Shown in pieces: positions 1-8,311 of a stretch of DNA of 64,000 nucleotides (positions are counted from its first letter, which is position 1; the number at the start of each line of letters is the position of its first letter). The stretch covers positions 1,521,001 to 1,585,000 of the forward strand of contig NZ_CP034766.1 of assembly GCF_004006015.1 (NCBI RefSeq), in the 5' to 3' direction. Source of the stretch: Rhodococcus sp. X156 (lineage in GTDB: Bacteria; Actinomycetota; Actinomycetes; Mycobacteriales; Mycobacteriaceae). The notes beneath the pieces were generated by a model that was not told the origin of the DNA, did not search any database, and saw nothing but the letters and a program-made list of their open reading frames with translations. The translations under genes and the position numbers were made by a program.

Positions 1-861
1 TCGGGCGGTCTCGGGCTGCGCGGGCTTGGTCTCCCGCAGGAAGGTGTCGATGATCTCGACGACTTCCTGTGGCGCCTCGACGTGCGGGAAGTGGCCGATG
101 CCGGGCAGCACCGCCAGCCGCGAGCTGGGCATCGCCTCGTGCGTGGCCACTCCGTGCGACAGCGGGATAATCGGGTCGTGGTCGCCCCAGATCAGCTGCA
201 TGGGCAGCCGGGCGCTGAGGTAGAGCCGGCTGGTGGCGCTCACCGCCTGACCACCGGGGTCCACCACCGAGCGCAGGATGCGCAGGAACGCCCGCCGGGA
301 CGGGCCGTCGGCCAGCGACGCGTACGCGCTCCACATCTCCTCGACCGCGCCGGCGCGCAGCCCCCGACGTCCCAGCCAGCCGCGGATCGTGTTGCCGGCG
401 TCGCGGACGAACGGCGGGGCCAGCAGCGGCAGCACCAGCTCCGAGCCCGGCGTGGACAGCACCCGCAGCGTCCAGCTGACCTCCCGGCCCAGGCCACCGC
501 TGGAGATGAGCACCAGGCGCTCGCAGCGCTCCGGGTACTGGTAGGCCATCTGCAGCGCCACCCCGCCGCCGAGGGACTGCCCGATCACGGTGACCCGGTC
601 GATGTCCAGCGCGTCGAGCAGGTCACGCAGCGTGGCGGCGTACGCACCCAGGGAGTAGTCGCCGCGCGGCTTGTCTGACTCGCCGTGCCCGGGCATGTCC
701 GGGGCCACCACCCGGTAGCGCTTGCTCAGCTCGGGAATCAGGTACCGCCAGGTCGCCGAGCTGCCGGCCATGCCGTGCACCAGCAGGAGCGTCTCGCCGG
801 TACCGGCCATCCGGTAGGCGAGGCGGTCGCCGTGCAGGTCGTGGAACATCAGCTGGGTCAT
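1..861 (-). CDS. alpha/beta hydrolase (3' end cut by window edge)
   Basis: About 287 residues are visible from an ATG at 861; the frame stays open to base 1, so the C-terminus lies outside the window. The protein has an oxyanion-hole VHGMAGS near residue 28, the nucleophile elbow GQSLGGG with Ser at about 96, an acid segment WGDHDPI, and the catalytic His in PGIGHFPHVE. This is a complete Ser-Asp-His triad of the esterase/epoxide hydrolase/C-C hydrolase fold. No signal peptide is visible, so it is probably cytoplasmic. The substrate cannot be read from the sequence. It lies 97 bases upstream of the next minus-strand gene's 3' end, with a hairpin between them, so it is probably its own transcription unit. 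Confidence 0.85.
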   Translation of the reverse strand, partial: MTQLMFHDLHGDRLAYRMAGTGETLLLVHGMAGSSATWRYLIPELSKRYRVVAPDMPGHGESDKPRGDYSLGAYAATLRDLLDALDIDRVTVIGQSLGGGVALQMAYQYPERCERLVLISSGGLGREVSWTLRVLSTPGSELVLPLLAPPFVRDAGNTIRGWLGRRGLRAGAVEEMWSAYASLADGPSRRAFLRILRSVVDPGGQAVSATSRLYLSARLPMQLIWGDHDPIIPLSHGVATHEAMPSSRLAVLPGIGHFPHVEAPQEVVEIIDTFLRETKPAQPETAR

Positions 862-881
862 GGTGGTCCAGTATTGACCAC

Positions 882-919
882 GAGCCGCACCGGTGCACGT
901 CTGTGCACTGGCGCGGCTC
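882..919 (-). terminator. hairpin after the acyl-CoA synthetase gene
   Basis: Two 17-base arms (882-898 and 903-919) pair at 15 of 17 positions around a 4-base loop. The hairpin begins 38 bases past the stop codon of the minus-strand gene ending at 957 and precedes the start of the hydrolase at 861. There is no U-tract, as is usual for actinobacterial terminators. Confidence 0.5.
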
Positions 920-956
920 GGGCGGTGCAAGCGGTGGTGCCGGCTCGGCGGAGCGC

Positions 957-2612
957 TCAGCCGGTGACCTCGCGCCGGATGATCTTGCCGGTCGCGTTGC
1001 GCGGCAAGGCATCCGTGGTGATCCGGTAGCGCACCGGGCGCTTGTAGTAGGCCAGGTGCTCCTCGGCGTAGGTGCGCAGCTGGTCCTCGGTCACCTGGTT
1101 TGCCGGATCGGTGACCACCACGGCGGCCACCTCCTGGCCCAGGTCGGCGTGCGCAACGCCGTAGACCACGCACTCCACCACGCCCGGGCACTCGTCGAGG
1201 GACTGCTCGACCTCCACGGGGTAGACGTTCTCGCCGCCGCGCAGGATGAGGTCCGACCGGCGGGTGGTCAGCCGCAGCATGCCGTTCTCGAACACGCCGA
1301 TGTCGCCCGTCCGCAGCCAGCGACCGGAGTCGATGGCCTGGGCGGTGGCCTCGGGGTTGTTCCAGTAGCCGAGCATGACGAACGGGCTGCGGACGCACAC
1401 CTCGCCCTCCTCGCCGTCGGGCAGGCGGTCGCCGAAGGGGTCGCGGATCTCCAGCGCCACGGTCACGATCGGCCGACCCAGGGTTCCCGGGTTGGCGGCC
1501 AGGTCCGCGGCGGTGGCCACGGTGGCGGCAGTGCTGCTCTCCGTCATGCCGTAGCTGTCCACCAGGGCGTCCTTGGCGAACGGCACGTGGTTGCGCAGCT
1601 TGTCCTTGAGCGCGATGGAGGACGGCGCGGAGGCCAGCGCGAACGCGGTGAGCGAGGAGGTGTCGTACTTGGTGAAGTCGCCCTGCTCGAGCAGCCGACT
1701 GGCCATGGTGGGCACCGCGCCCCAGTTGGTGACGCGCTCGCGCTCGATGAGCGAGAGCACCCGGTCCACGTCGAAGGCGCCCTGGTACATGACCACCACG
1801 CTGCCCGTGCCCAGCCGCGGCACGGCCAGGTTGTGCAGGCTCGCGATGTGGAACAGCGGCGAGGTGAGCAGGTAGCGCAGCGGCTCCGGCCCGGTCTGGC
1901 CGAAGGCGGCGAGGAGGGCGTCGTTGAGCTGGTGGTAGCTGACCACGGCCAGCAGGTTGCGCTGGGAGTGCACCACGCCCTTGGGTCGACCGCTGGTGCC
2001 GCTGGTGTAGAGGATGACGGCGGGGTCGTCCTCGTCCAGCTCCACCACGGGGGCGACGGCGTCGGGGTGCGCGGTGGCCAGGCGCGGCACGTCGTCCTCC
2101 AGGCCGAGCACCGGCAGCGGGGGGAGGGACACGGTGGCCTGCTCCAGCAGCGGCGCCCGCTTGCGGTCCACCAGGATCACGGTGGGCTCGCTGTGCCCGA
2201 TGGCGAAGGTGATCTCCGGCGGGGTCCACCAGGCGTTGAAGCCCACGGCGATCGCACCGAGGCTGGCCACCGCCCAGAACGCCTCCACCCACTCCGGAGA
2301 GTTGGCGCCCAGGATGGCCACCCGGTCGCCCTTGCCCACGCCGTAGGTGTCGGCCAGCTCCTGGGCCAGGGACCGCACGGCTGCGCCGTGCTCGGCGAAG
2401 GAGACGTGTCGGTCCTCGGTGACCAGGTAGTCGCGCTCGCCGTAGCTCTCGGCCTGGGCCAGCAGCTCGGGAAGGGACTGGTTGCGGGTGGTGATCACAG
2501 GCATCCGGGTGCCGAGCACGTCCTCCTCGGCGATCTCGAAGGGTCCGCCGGGACCGGTGAGCTTGCCCATCACCTGTGCCACGTAGGCCTGCAGGTCAGC
2601 TGGAGCGGTCAT
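957..2612 (-). CDS. acyl-CoA synthetase (AMP-forming, FadD type)
   Basis: 551 residues from an ATG at 2612, preceded by AAGGTG; a longer in-frame GTG start at 2714 has no better ribosome site. It would activate a carboxylic acid to its CoA thioester through an acyl-adenylate. Adenylate-forming motifs are in order: P-loop [13 protein letters not shown] (about 200), DSYGMTES (about 350), RWLRTGD (about 430) and C-terminal PRNATGK with the catalytic lysine. The substrate is not evident, and it does not look like a close copy of FadD3, the HIP-CoA ligase. It lies 127 bases behind an SDR gene with a KstR2-type operator upstream, so a role in degradation of steroid rings C/D or another CoA-linked catabolic route is plausible. 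This is inference. Confidence 0.85.
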   Translation of the reverse strand: MTAPADLQAYVAQVMGKLTGPGGPFEIAEEDVLGTRMPVITTRNQSLPELLAQAESYGERDYLVTEDRHVSFAEHGAAVRSLAQELADTYGVGKGDRVAILGANSPEWVEAFWAVASLGAIAVGFNAWWTPPEITFAIGHSEPTVILVDRKRAPLLEQATVSLPPLPVLGLEDDVPRLATAHPDAVAPVVELDEDDPAVILYTSGTSGRPKGVVHSQRNLLAVVSYHQLNDALLAAFGQTGPEPLRYLLTSPLFHIASLHNLAVPRLGTGSVVVMYQGAFDVDRVLSLIERERVTNWGAVPTMASRLLEQGDFTKYDTSSLTAFALASAPSSIALKDKLRNHVPFAKDALVDSYGMTESSTAATVATAADLAANPGTLGRPIVTVALEIRDPFGDRLPDGEEGEVCVRSPFVMLGYWNNPEATAQAIDSGRWLRTGDIGVFENGMLRLTTRRSDLILRGGENVYPVEVEQSLDECPGVVECVVYGVAHADLGQEVAAVVVTDPANQVTEDQLRTYAEEHLAYYKRPVRYRITTDALPRNATGKIIRREVTG

Positions 2613-2738
2613 CACACACACCTTATCGTCGTGCCTGTGTGCGCCAGGGCACACCGGGTTGCCAGCCGCACCGTGCCACAGCGCCCGGGGCGCAGCGGTG
2701 GTGGTTCCAGTCACCGAGACGGCCGCGGGCGTCGGGGT

Positions 2739-3542
2739 TCACCGTGCCGCGGGGGCGTCCTCGGCCGCGGCGGGGTGGGTGGCGACGTAGCGGGCCGGGT
2801 ACTCGCCGCCGCCGTGCACGGCCAGGTCGGCACCGGTGACGTAGTCGGACAGGTCCCCGGCGAGGTAGAGGCACGCGCGGGCCACGTCGGCAGGCACCGC
2901 CATGCGCTGCATCGGGATGGTCCGCGCCACTGCGGCACCGCCGTCGGCGCCGTAGACCTCCGCCGCGGCCTCGGTGCGGATGAGCCCGGTGGTGACGTGG
3001 TTGACGCGGACCTTGGGCGCCCACTCCAGCGCCAGCGCGCGGCTGAGCACCAGCAGGCCGGCCTTGGCCGCGGAGTAGGCGGCGGTGCCCGGCTGCGGGT
3101 CGTGGGCGGAGACGCTGCCGATGTTGATGATGGTGCCGCCGCTGTCCTGGCCCTGCATCACCCGGTTGGCGGCCTGGGCGGCGTAGAACGGCGCCAGCAG
3201 GTTCAGCGCCACGATCTTCTCCACGAAGCGCGGGGAGACGGTGGCGGCATCAGCGTCGGGCGAGCCGCCGGCGTTGTTCACCAGCACGTCCACGCGGCCG
3301 AGCTGGTCCACCGCGTGCACCAGCAGGGCGTCCACGGCAGCAGGGTCGCGCACGTCGGTGGCCAGGAAGAGCGCCTCGCGGCCGTCCGCGGCGGGCAGCG
3401 TCTCCGGTGCGGAGCGGCCGCACACCAGCACCTGGGCGCCTGCGGCCAGGAAGGTCTCGGCGATGGTGCGCCCGATGCCCTTGGTGCCACCGGTGACCAC
3501 CACGCTGCGGCCGCTGAAGTCCAGGGGGTTGCTCAGAGTCAT
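2739..3542 (-). CDS. short-chain dehydrogenase/reductase, probable KstR2 regulon
   Basis: 267 residues, a classical SDR. The cofactor motif TGGTKGIG is near residue 17, followed by NNAG, a catalytic Ser in NIGSVSA and YSAAK. It should oxidise or reduce a hydroxyl/keto or enoyl group with NAD(P). The start ATG at 3542 sits 12 bases from a perfect KstR2-type palindrome, so its control by a KstR2-like TetR repressor is likely. In M. tuberculosis the SDRs Rv3548c/Rv3549c belong to that regulon, and this could be one of their counterparts. Gene order here differs, because the pgsA2 block follows immediately. The acyl-CoA synthetase downstream is probably co-transcribed. Confidence 0.88.
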   Translation of the reverse strand: MTLSNPLDFSGRSVVVTGGTKGIGRTIAETFLAAGAQVLVCGRSAPETLPAADGREALFLATDVRDPAAVDALLVHAVDQLGRVDVLVNNAGGSPDADAATVSPRFVEKIVALNLLAPFYAAQAANRVMQGQDSGGTIINIGSVSAHDPQPGTAAYSAAKAGLLVLSRALALEWAPKVRVNHVTTGLIRTEAAAEVYGADGGAAVARTIPMQRMAVPADVARACLYLAGDLSDYVTGADLAVHGGGEYPARYVATHPAAAEDAPAAR

Positions 3543-3553
3543 GCGGGAACCCT

Positions 3554-3567
3554 AACAAGCGCTTGGT
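3554..3567. promoter_or_regulatory. KstR2-type operator
   Basis: AACAAGCGCTTGGT matches AnCAAGnnCTTGnT, the recognised KstR2 box, at every fixed position. It lies between the divergent SDR (start 3542) and pgsA2 (start 3642) genes, 12 bases before the SDR start. Its closeness to the SDR start fits repression of the SDR rather than of pgsA2. Confidence 0.7.
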
Positions 3568-3641
3568 CAGACGACCCTGACCGAGCGCGCCGGCGCGCTG
3601 TGGCAGGCTGGCCGCCGTTGGTCGGCAGGGGGAGGACACGC

Positions 3642-4304
3642 GTGGAGCGGCACGAGGCAGCCGGTGAGGCAGCCGACGATGCAGCAGCCATCGTCGCTGA
3701 CACCGAGCACGCGGCGCCCACCTCGGACCACGTGTGGACGCTGCCCAACGCGCTGAGCACGCTGCGCCTGCTCGGGGTCCCCCTGTTCCTGTACCTGCTG
3801 CTGGGCCCGCAGGCCGACGGCTGGGCCATCGTGGTGCTGATGGTCAGCGGCGCCACCGACTACCTCGACGGCAAGCTCGCCCGGGTGCTCAACCAGACGA
3901 GCAAGCTCGGCGCCCTGCTGGATCCCGCCGCCGACCGCCTGTACGTGCTGTCCACCCTCTTCGCCTTCGTGGTGCGCGACGTGGTGCCCTGGTGGGTGGC
4001 GGCGCTCATCGTCGGGCGTGACCTGGTGCTGCTGTGCACGGTGCCGGCGCTGCGCAGCCGGGGGCTGACCGTGCTGCCGGTGCACTACCTGGGCAAGGCC
4101 GCCACCTTCTGCCTGCTCTACGCCTTCCCCGGGCTGCTCATCGCCCAGATGGACTCCTGGCTGGCCACCGTGCTGGGGCCGCTGGCCTACGCGCTGACCG
4201 TCTGGGGCACCGCGATGTACCTGTGGGCCGGGGTGCTCTACCTGGTGCAGCTGCGGCTGGTGCTGCGCGAGCTGCCGCGGGTGCCCTGGACCTGGCGTCC
4301 ATGA
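3642..4304 (+). CDS. pgsA2: CDP-alcohol phosphatidyltransferase (PgsA2 type)
   Basis: 220 residues from a GTG at 3642 behind GGGGGAGGA. This is an integral membrane enzyme that moves a phosphatidyl group from CDP-diacylglycerol to an alcohol acceptor. The CDP-OH-P signature D-x2-DG-x2-AR-x8-G-x3-D-x3-D is intact from about residue 75 (DYLDGKLAR ... LLDPAADR). Hydrophobic helices follow. By position it corresponds to Rv1822 (pgsA2), whose acceptor in mycobacteria is not settled; the glycerol-phosphate synthase PgsA3 is encoded elsewhere there. It is the first gene of a tightly packed plus-strand operon, and its stop overlaps the next start as ATGA. Confidence 0.88.
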   Translation: MERHEAAGEAADDAAAIVADTEHAAPTSDHVWTLPNALSTLRLLGVPLFLYLLLGPQADGWAIVVLMVSGATDYLDGKLARVLNQTSKLGALLDPAADRLYVLSTLFAFVVRDVVPWWVAALIVGRDLVLLCTVPALRSRGLTVLPVHYLGKAATFCLLYAFPGLLIAQMDSWLATVLGPLAYALTVWGTAMYLWAGVLYLVQLRLVLRELPRVPWTWRP

Positions 4305-5107
4305 GCGGTCCGCGCTTCCCGGTCCCGTCGCTGCTCGCCGCCCTGCAGACCGACCACCTCGACCCCGGCTACGCCGCTGCCGCCCAGCAGCCGCGCGGGC
4401 AAGGACGTCGCCGGACCTGGTTGGCGGGCGGTGCCGTGCTGGTGGGGCTGGTGCTGGGCGTGGGGGCGGCTGAGGCGACCTCCAGCGCCCCGGACGCGGA
4501 CGTGGTCCGCACCGGGCTGGCCGCCGACGTCCGCCAGGCGCGCACCACGCAGCAGGAGCTCACCCAGCGCGAGGCTGCGCTGTCGGCGCAGGCGGAGGCA
4601 GCCCGCCGCACCGCGCTGACCGGCAACGCCGAGGGCCGCGCCGCCCTGGACCAGCTCAGCGCCCTGTCCACCGCGGCCGGCGCGGCCGCGGTGGTCGGCC
4701 CCGGCCTGGAGATCACCCTGGACGACGCCGAGGCCGGCAACGGCGCGCCGTCGCGCGGCAGCGTCCTCGACCGCGACCTGCAGCAGGTGGTCAACGCCCT
4801 GTGGGCCTCGGGAGCCGAGGCGGTCGCCGTGGGCGGGGTGCGGCTGGACCCGCGCTCCACCATCCGCCAGGCGGGCGGGGCGATGCTGGTGAACAACCAG
4901 CCGGTGCCCGCGCCCTACACCGTGGCGGCGGTGGGCCGGCCCAACGCGCTGCAGACCGGCTTCGTGGTCAGCGACGCCTACCGGGCGATGTCGGCGGTGT
5001 CCCGGTCCTACGGCACCCGCTTCGACGTCCGCGCCGCCGAGTCCCTGCAGCTGCCCGCCGCCACCCCGGTGGAGCCCCGCTTCGCGATCCCGCAGGTGCC
5101 CCGATGA
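4301..5107 (+). CDS. DUF881 membrane-anchored protein (Rv1823-like)
   Basis: 268 residues: a short N-terminal cytoplasmic part, one membrane helix at about residues 40-58, a heptad-like alanine/glutamine-rich region at 70-115, then the DUF881 fold with VVGPGLEITLDD. DUF881 proteins pair with a second DUF881 protein and the small basic protein, and are related by context to the cell envelope and division apparatus in actinobacteria and firmicutes; their molecular role is unknown. The start overlaps the pgsA2 stop, and its own stop overlaps the next start as ATGA. Confidence 0.85.
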   Translation: MSGPRFPVPSLLAALQTDHLDPGYAAAAQQPRGQGRRRTWLAGGAVLVGLVLGVGAAEATSSAPDADVVRTGLAADVRQARTTQQELTQREAALSAQAEAARRTALTGNAEGRAALDQLSALSTAAGAAAVVGPGLEITLDDAEAGNGAPSRGSVLDRDLQQVVNALWASGAEAVAVGGVRLDPRSTIRQAGGAMLVNNQPVPAPYTVAAVGRPNALQTGFVVSDAYRAMSAVSRSYGTRFDVRAAESLQLPAATPVEPRFAIPQVPR

Positions 5108-5436
5108 TCGCCGTGCTGGCACTGGTCGCCGGCGTGGTGCTGGGTCTGGTGCTGCAGCCGGAGGTCCCCGACCTGTTCCAGCCCTACCTGCCCATCGCCG
5201 TCATCGCCGCGCTGGACGCGGTGTTCGGCGGGCTGCGCGCACGACTGGCCAAGATCTTCGACGCCAAGGTGTTCGTGGTGTCGTTCGTGTTCAACGTGGT
5301 GGTCGCCGCGCTGATCGTGGCCCTGGGCGACCAGCTGGGGGTGGGCACGCAGCTGTCCACCGCCGTGGTGGTGGTGCTGGGCATCCGCATCTTCGGCAAC
5401 GCCGCAGCCATTCGACGCAGCGTGTTCGGGGTCTGA
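5104..5436 (+). CDS. small basic protein, DUF1290 (Rv1824-like)
   Basis: 110 residues with three hydrophobic segments (about 1-18, 25-40 and 55-90) and a conserved cytoplasmic stretch around LDAVFGGLRARL, the hallmark of the Sbp/DUF1290 family. It is an integral membrane protein of unknown biochemical role. It sits between two DUF881 genes in the order found in mycobacteria, which suggests that the three products form one membrane complex. The ATG at 5104 overlaps the preceding stop. Confidence 0.88.
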   Translation: MIAVLALVAGVVLGLVLQPEVPDLFQPYLPIAVIAALDAVFGGLRARLAKIFDAKVFVVSFVFNVVVAALIVALGDQLGVGTQLSTAVVVVLGIRIFGNAAAIRRSVFGV

Positions 5437-5439
5437 GCC

Positions 5440-6231
5440 GTGCCCGAGGCGCCGGAGGTGCCCGACGCGGCCGACACGGCCGAGACGGCCGATGCGAGCC
5501 CGGCCGCAGAGCCGCCCAGCCCGGTGGTGCCGCGGCGCGCCCGGGTGCTGTCCGCGGTGCTGGTCTGCGCGCTCTGCGCCGGGCTGGGCCTGGCCATCGC
5601 CACCCAGGTGCGCGACACCGCCTCCGGCGACTCGCTGGACACCGCCCGCCCCAGCGACCTGGTGGTCCTGCTCGACACGCTGCACCAGCGCGAGGCCACC
5701 CTGCGCGAGGAGATCACCCAGCTGCAGGACAGCATCGCCGCGCAGCAGAGCTTCGGGCAGGGCTCGGCGTCGGCGCTGGCCGAGGCCCGGGCCAGGGCGC
5801 AGGCGCTGGCGGTGCTGGTGGGCACCGCCGCAGCCAGTGGCCCCGGAGTGGTGCTCACGGTGCGCGACCCCCAGGCGCGGGTGGGTCCGGAGGTCCTGCT
5901 GGACGTGGTGCAGGAGCTGCGGGCGGCGGGGGCCGAGGCCATCCAGGTGAGCGGCGCCGACGGCGGCGCGGTGCGGGTGGGCATGGACACCGCCGTCACC
6001 GGCACCGCCGGTGCGCTGCGGGTGGACGGCAGCACGTTGAGCGCGCCCTACCGGGTGACGGCCATCGGCGACGCGCCCACCCTGGCCGCGGCGCTGAACA
6101 TCCCCGGTGGGGTGATCGACACCGTCGCCCGGGCCGGGGGAGGCGTGGCGGTGGAGCAGCCGCCCCAGGTGCTGGTGGACGCCCTGCGCACGCCCAAGGT
6201 CGCGCAGCACGCCCGCCCGGCCGGTCGGTGA
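5440..6231 (+). CDS. second DUF881 membrane-anchored protein (Rv1825-like)
   Basis: 263 residues from a GTG at 5440, three bases after the preceding stop. An acidic Ala/Pro-rich N-terminus of about 35 residues precedes one membrane helix (about 36-56), a coiled-coil-like segment at about 80-130 with many Glu, Gln and Ala, and a DUF881 domain with SGPGVVLTVRDP. It parallels the DUF881 protein two genes upstream but is a divergent paralogue rather than a recent copy. The two may form a heteromer with the small basic protein; this is inferred from gene order. Confidence 0.85.
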   Translation: MPEAPEVPDAADTAETADASPAAEPPSPVVPRRARVLSAVLVCALCAGLGLAIATQVRDTASGDSLDTARPSDLVVLLDTLHQREATLREEITQLQDSIAAQQSFGQGSASALAEARARAQALAVLVGTAAASGPGVVLTVRDPQARVGPEVLLDVVQELRAAGAEAIQVSGADGGAVRVGMDTAVTGTAGALRVDGSTLSAPYRVTAIGDAPTLAAALNIPGGVIDTVARAGGGVAVEQPPQVLVDALRTPKVAQHARPAGR

Positions 6232-6293
6232 GCCGCGCGGGCCGGCGGCACGGGCCCCGCCCTCCTGGTGGCGGGAACCCCTGGGCGCGCAGG

Positions 6294-6299
6294 TAATCT
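6294..6299 (+). promoter_or_regulatory. possible -10 element before gcvH
   Basis: TAATCT lies 69 bases before the gcvH start in the 136-base gap after the DUF881 gene. No good -35 hexamer is visible 16-19 bases upstream, so this is weak evidence for a separate gcvH promoter. Confidence 0.3.
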
Positions 6300-6367
6300 G
6301 GCCATCGGTGCGGGGCGCAGCCCAGGCCCGTCCGTCCCCGGTCCCCGGAAGCAGGAGTCGATCGCCA

Positions 6368-6775
6368 GTGTCCGATGAGCAGGTACCGACCGATCGTCGC
6401 TACACCGCCGAGCACGAGTGGGTGCTGCGCACCGGCGACACCACCGCCCGCGTCGGCATCACCGACTTCGCGCAGGCCCAGCTGGGTGACGTGGTCTTCG
6501 TGCAGCTGCCCGACGTGGGCTCCGAGCACGCCGCCGGCACCGCGATCGGCGAGATCGAGTCCACCAAGAGCGTCTCCGACGTCTTCACCCCGCTGACCGG
6601 CACCGTCTCCGCGCGCAACGACGCGCTGGACGAGGACACCGCGGTGGTCAACACCGATCCCTACGGGGCCGGCTGGCTGGTGGACCTGGACGTGGCCACC
6701 GCCGCCGACCTGGACGAGGCGCTGGCCGCGATGCTGGACGCCGACGGCTACCGGGCGCTGACCTCCGGGGACTGA
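6368..6775 (+). CDS. gcvH: glycine cleavage system H protein
   Basis: 135 residues from a GTG at 6368 behind CAGGAG. It is the lipoyl carrier of the glycine cleavage complex and shuttles the aminomethyl group between the P and T proteins. The lipoylation site is the Lys of EIESTKSVSD (about residue 63), and YTAEHEW near the N-terminus and DPYGAGWL toward the end are typical H-protein motifs. gcvP lies 3 kb downstream, separated by garA, two merR genes and a DUF151 gene. No gcvT is in the window, so the complex depends on a gene elsewhere. Confidence 0.95.
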   Translation: MSDEQVPTDRRYTAEHEWVLRTGDTTARVGITDFAQAQLGDVVFVQLPDVGSEHAAGTAIGEIESTKSVSDVFTPLTGTVSARNDALDEDTAVVNTDPYGAGWLVDLDVATAADLDEALAAMLDADGYRALTSGD

Positions 6776-6872
6776 GCGCACCACGCTCGTCCCGCTCCTC
6801 AGGGAGGCGTCCAACCCGGACGCGCACCAGCGGAGCAGTCCCGGTGGTGGTGTCCACGGCAAGAGATCACGG

Positions 6873-6878
6873 TACGGT
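6873..6878 (+). promoter_or_regulatory. possible -10 element before garA
   Basis: TACGGT lies 51 bases before the garA start in the 153-base gap after gcvH. A -35 element is not convincing. A separate garA promoter is plausible because the gap is long for an otherwise compact operon. Confidence 0.3.
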
Positions 6879-6928
6879 CAGTGCACGCTCCTCAGTCACT
6901 GGCGGGCCGCACACGAGAAGGAGAACAG

Positions 6929-7417
6929 GTGAGTCAGAGCAACGAGCCCGGCGAGCACGCGGCGGGATCGCCGGAAACCACCTCGGTGTTCCGCGCCGAC
7001 TTCCTGGTCGAGATGGAGGGCGCGTCGGGCACCGGCTCGGCCGAGCCGTCGGTGGCCGGGCTCGACTCCCTGCCGGCCGGTTCCGCGTTGCTGGTGGTCA
7101 AGCGTGGCCCCAACGCCGGCTCTCGGTTCCTGCTCGACCAGCCGATGACCTCGGCCGGGCGCCACCCGGACAGCGACATCTTCCTCGACGACGTGACGGT
7201 CTCTCGCCGGCACGCCGAGTTCCGCCAGGACGGCAGCGACTTCGTGGTCGTCGACGTGGGCAGCCTGAACGGCACCTACGTCAACCGCGAGCCGGTGGAC
7301 TCCGCGGTGCTGGCCAACGGCGACGAGGTGCAGATCGGCAAGTTCCGCCTGGTCTTCCTGGCCGGACCGCGCCACGCCGCAGACGCTGAGCAGTCAGCCG
7401 GCGCAGACGGACAGTGA
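6929..7417 (+). CDS. garA: FHA-domain regulator GarA
   Basis: 162 residues from a GTG at 6929 with GAAGGAGA upstream. GarA is a cytoplasmic switch that, when unphosphorylated, binds and inhibits 2-oxoglutarate decarboxylase/dehydrogenase and NAD-glutamate dehydrogenase and stimulates glutamate synthase. The phospho-site ETTS lies at residues 16-19, followed by VFRADF as in mycobacterial GarA, where PknG and PknB act on the two threonines. The FHA domain occupies about 68-145 with GRHPDSD, SRRHAEF and GSLNGTYVN. Its place next to glycine-cleavage genes keeps amino-nitrogen functions together. The stop overlaps the next start as GTGA. Confidence 0.95.
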   Translation: MSQSNEPGEHAAGSPETTSVFRADFLVEMEGASGTGSAEPSVAGLDSLPAGSALLVVKRGPNAGSRFLLDQPMTSAGRHPDSDIFLDDVTVSRRHAEFRQDGSDFVVVDVGSLNGTYVNREPVDSAVLANGDEVQIGKFRLVFLAGPRHAADAEQSAGADGQ

Positions 7418-8154
7418 CCGCAGCCGGGCGCGCGCAGCGCGGGGGAGTGTCCATCGGAGTCGTCCTCGACGAGCTCCGGCCGGACTTCCCTGACGTCACC
7501 ATCTCCAAGATCCGCTTCCTCGAGTCGGAGGGACTGGTCACCCCGCAGCGCACGCCCGCGGGGTACCGCCAGTTCTCGCGTGCCGACTGCGAGCGCCTGC
7601 GGTTCGTGCTCACTGCTCAGCGGGACCACTACCTGCCGCTGAAGGTGATCAAGGAGCAGCTCGACGCGATTGACAAGGGCATGGTGCCCGCGCACCCGCT
7701 GCGCTCCTCGCGCCCGCTGTCGCTGGCCGACGCCTCGGCCGGGGCCACCGACGCCCTGGTCCAGCGCGAGTCCGGCACGCACGAGGTGCGCATCACCCGC
7801 GAGGAGCTGCTGGCGCAGTCCGGCCTGGAGCCGGAGGTGCTGGACGAGCTGCAGCGTGGCGGCGTCCTGCGCACCGGGTCGGCCGGCTTCTACGACGCCG
7901 ACTCCGTCGAGCTGGCCAAGGCCGCGCAGGCACTGGCTGCGCACGGCATCGAGCCGCGGCACCTGCGGGCCTTCCGGGCCTCGGCAGAACGGGAGGCGGG
8001 ACTGCTCGCGCAGGTCGCCGCCCCGGTGGCTCGCCGGCGTGACTCCGGGGCCAGCGCCCGCGCGGACGAGCTGGTTCGCGAGCTCACCTCGCTGTCGGTC
8101 ACGGTGCACGCGATGTTGGTCAAGGTCGCCCTGCGCGACGCGCTGGGCCGTTAG
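7414..8154 (+). CDS. MerR-family regulator (Rv1828-like)
   Basis: 246 residues from a GTG overlapping the garA stop. The N-terminal winged helix-turn-helix reads SIGVVLDELRPDFPDVT, then SKIRFLESEGL and TPAGYRQFS, a typical MerR DNA-binding head (about 10-80). It is followed by a long C-terminal domain with no cysteine cluster, so metal sensing is unlikely. In mycobacteria this gene pairs with Rv1830 in the same block. Target promoters are not known from sequence; candidates are the inverted repeats at 8237-8250 and 8891-8934 near the next two genes. Confidence 0.88.
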   Translation: MTAAGRAQRGGVSIGVVLDELRPDFPDVTISKIRFLESEGLVTPQRTPAGYRQFSRADCERLRFVLTAQRDHYLPLKVIKEQLDAIDKGMVPAHPLRSSRPLSLADASAGATDALVQRESGTHEVRITREELLAQSGLEPEVLDELQRGGVLRTGSAGFYDADSVELAKAAQALAAHGIEPRHLRAFRASAEREAGLLAQVAAPVARRRDSGASARADELVRELTSLSVTVHAMLVKVALRDALGR

Positions 8155-8233
8155 CGCGCAAGACGTTTGGCGCTGTGGCCAATCAACGGACGGCCTCGGC
8201 CACGTGCGAGCGGCAAAGCCAAACCCGCCCGTG

Positions 8234-8250
8234 TAGCGTCAACACTGACG
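8234..8250 (+). promoter_or_regulatory. -10 element and small inverted repeat before the DUF151 gene
   Basis: TAGCGT at 8234-8239 fits an actinobacterial -10 and overlaps an inverted repeat CGTCA-ACAC-TGACG at 8237-8250. The DUF151 start is at 8312. No strong -35 was found, as would fit an activated promoter. Confidence 0.35.
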
Positions 8251-8311
8251 GTGAAACACGCTCCGGGCGTTGTCCCGCTGGAGCGAGAGAGTCAGTCGGA
8301 AGGCGGTCACG

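Noticed and set aside
903-3641. Very long plus-strand open frame running through the minus-strand synthetase and SDR genes into pgsA2
   Set aside because: It is the shadow of the opposite-strand genes in high-G+C DNA; only the part from the GTG at 3642 has the ribosome site, protein motifs and operon position of a real gene.
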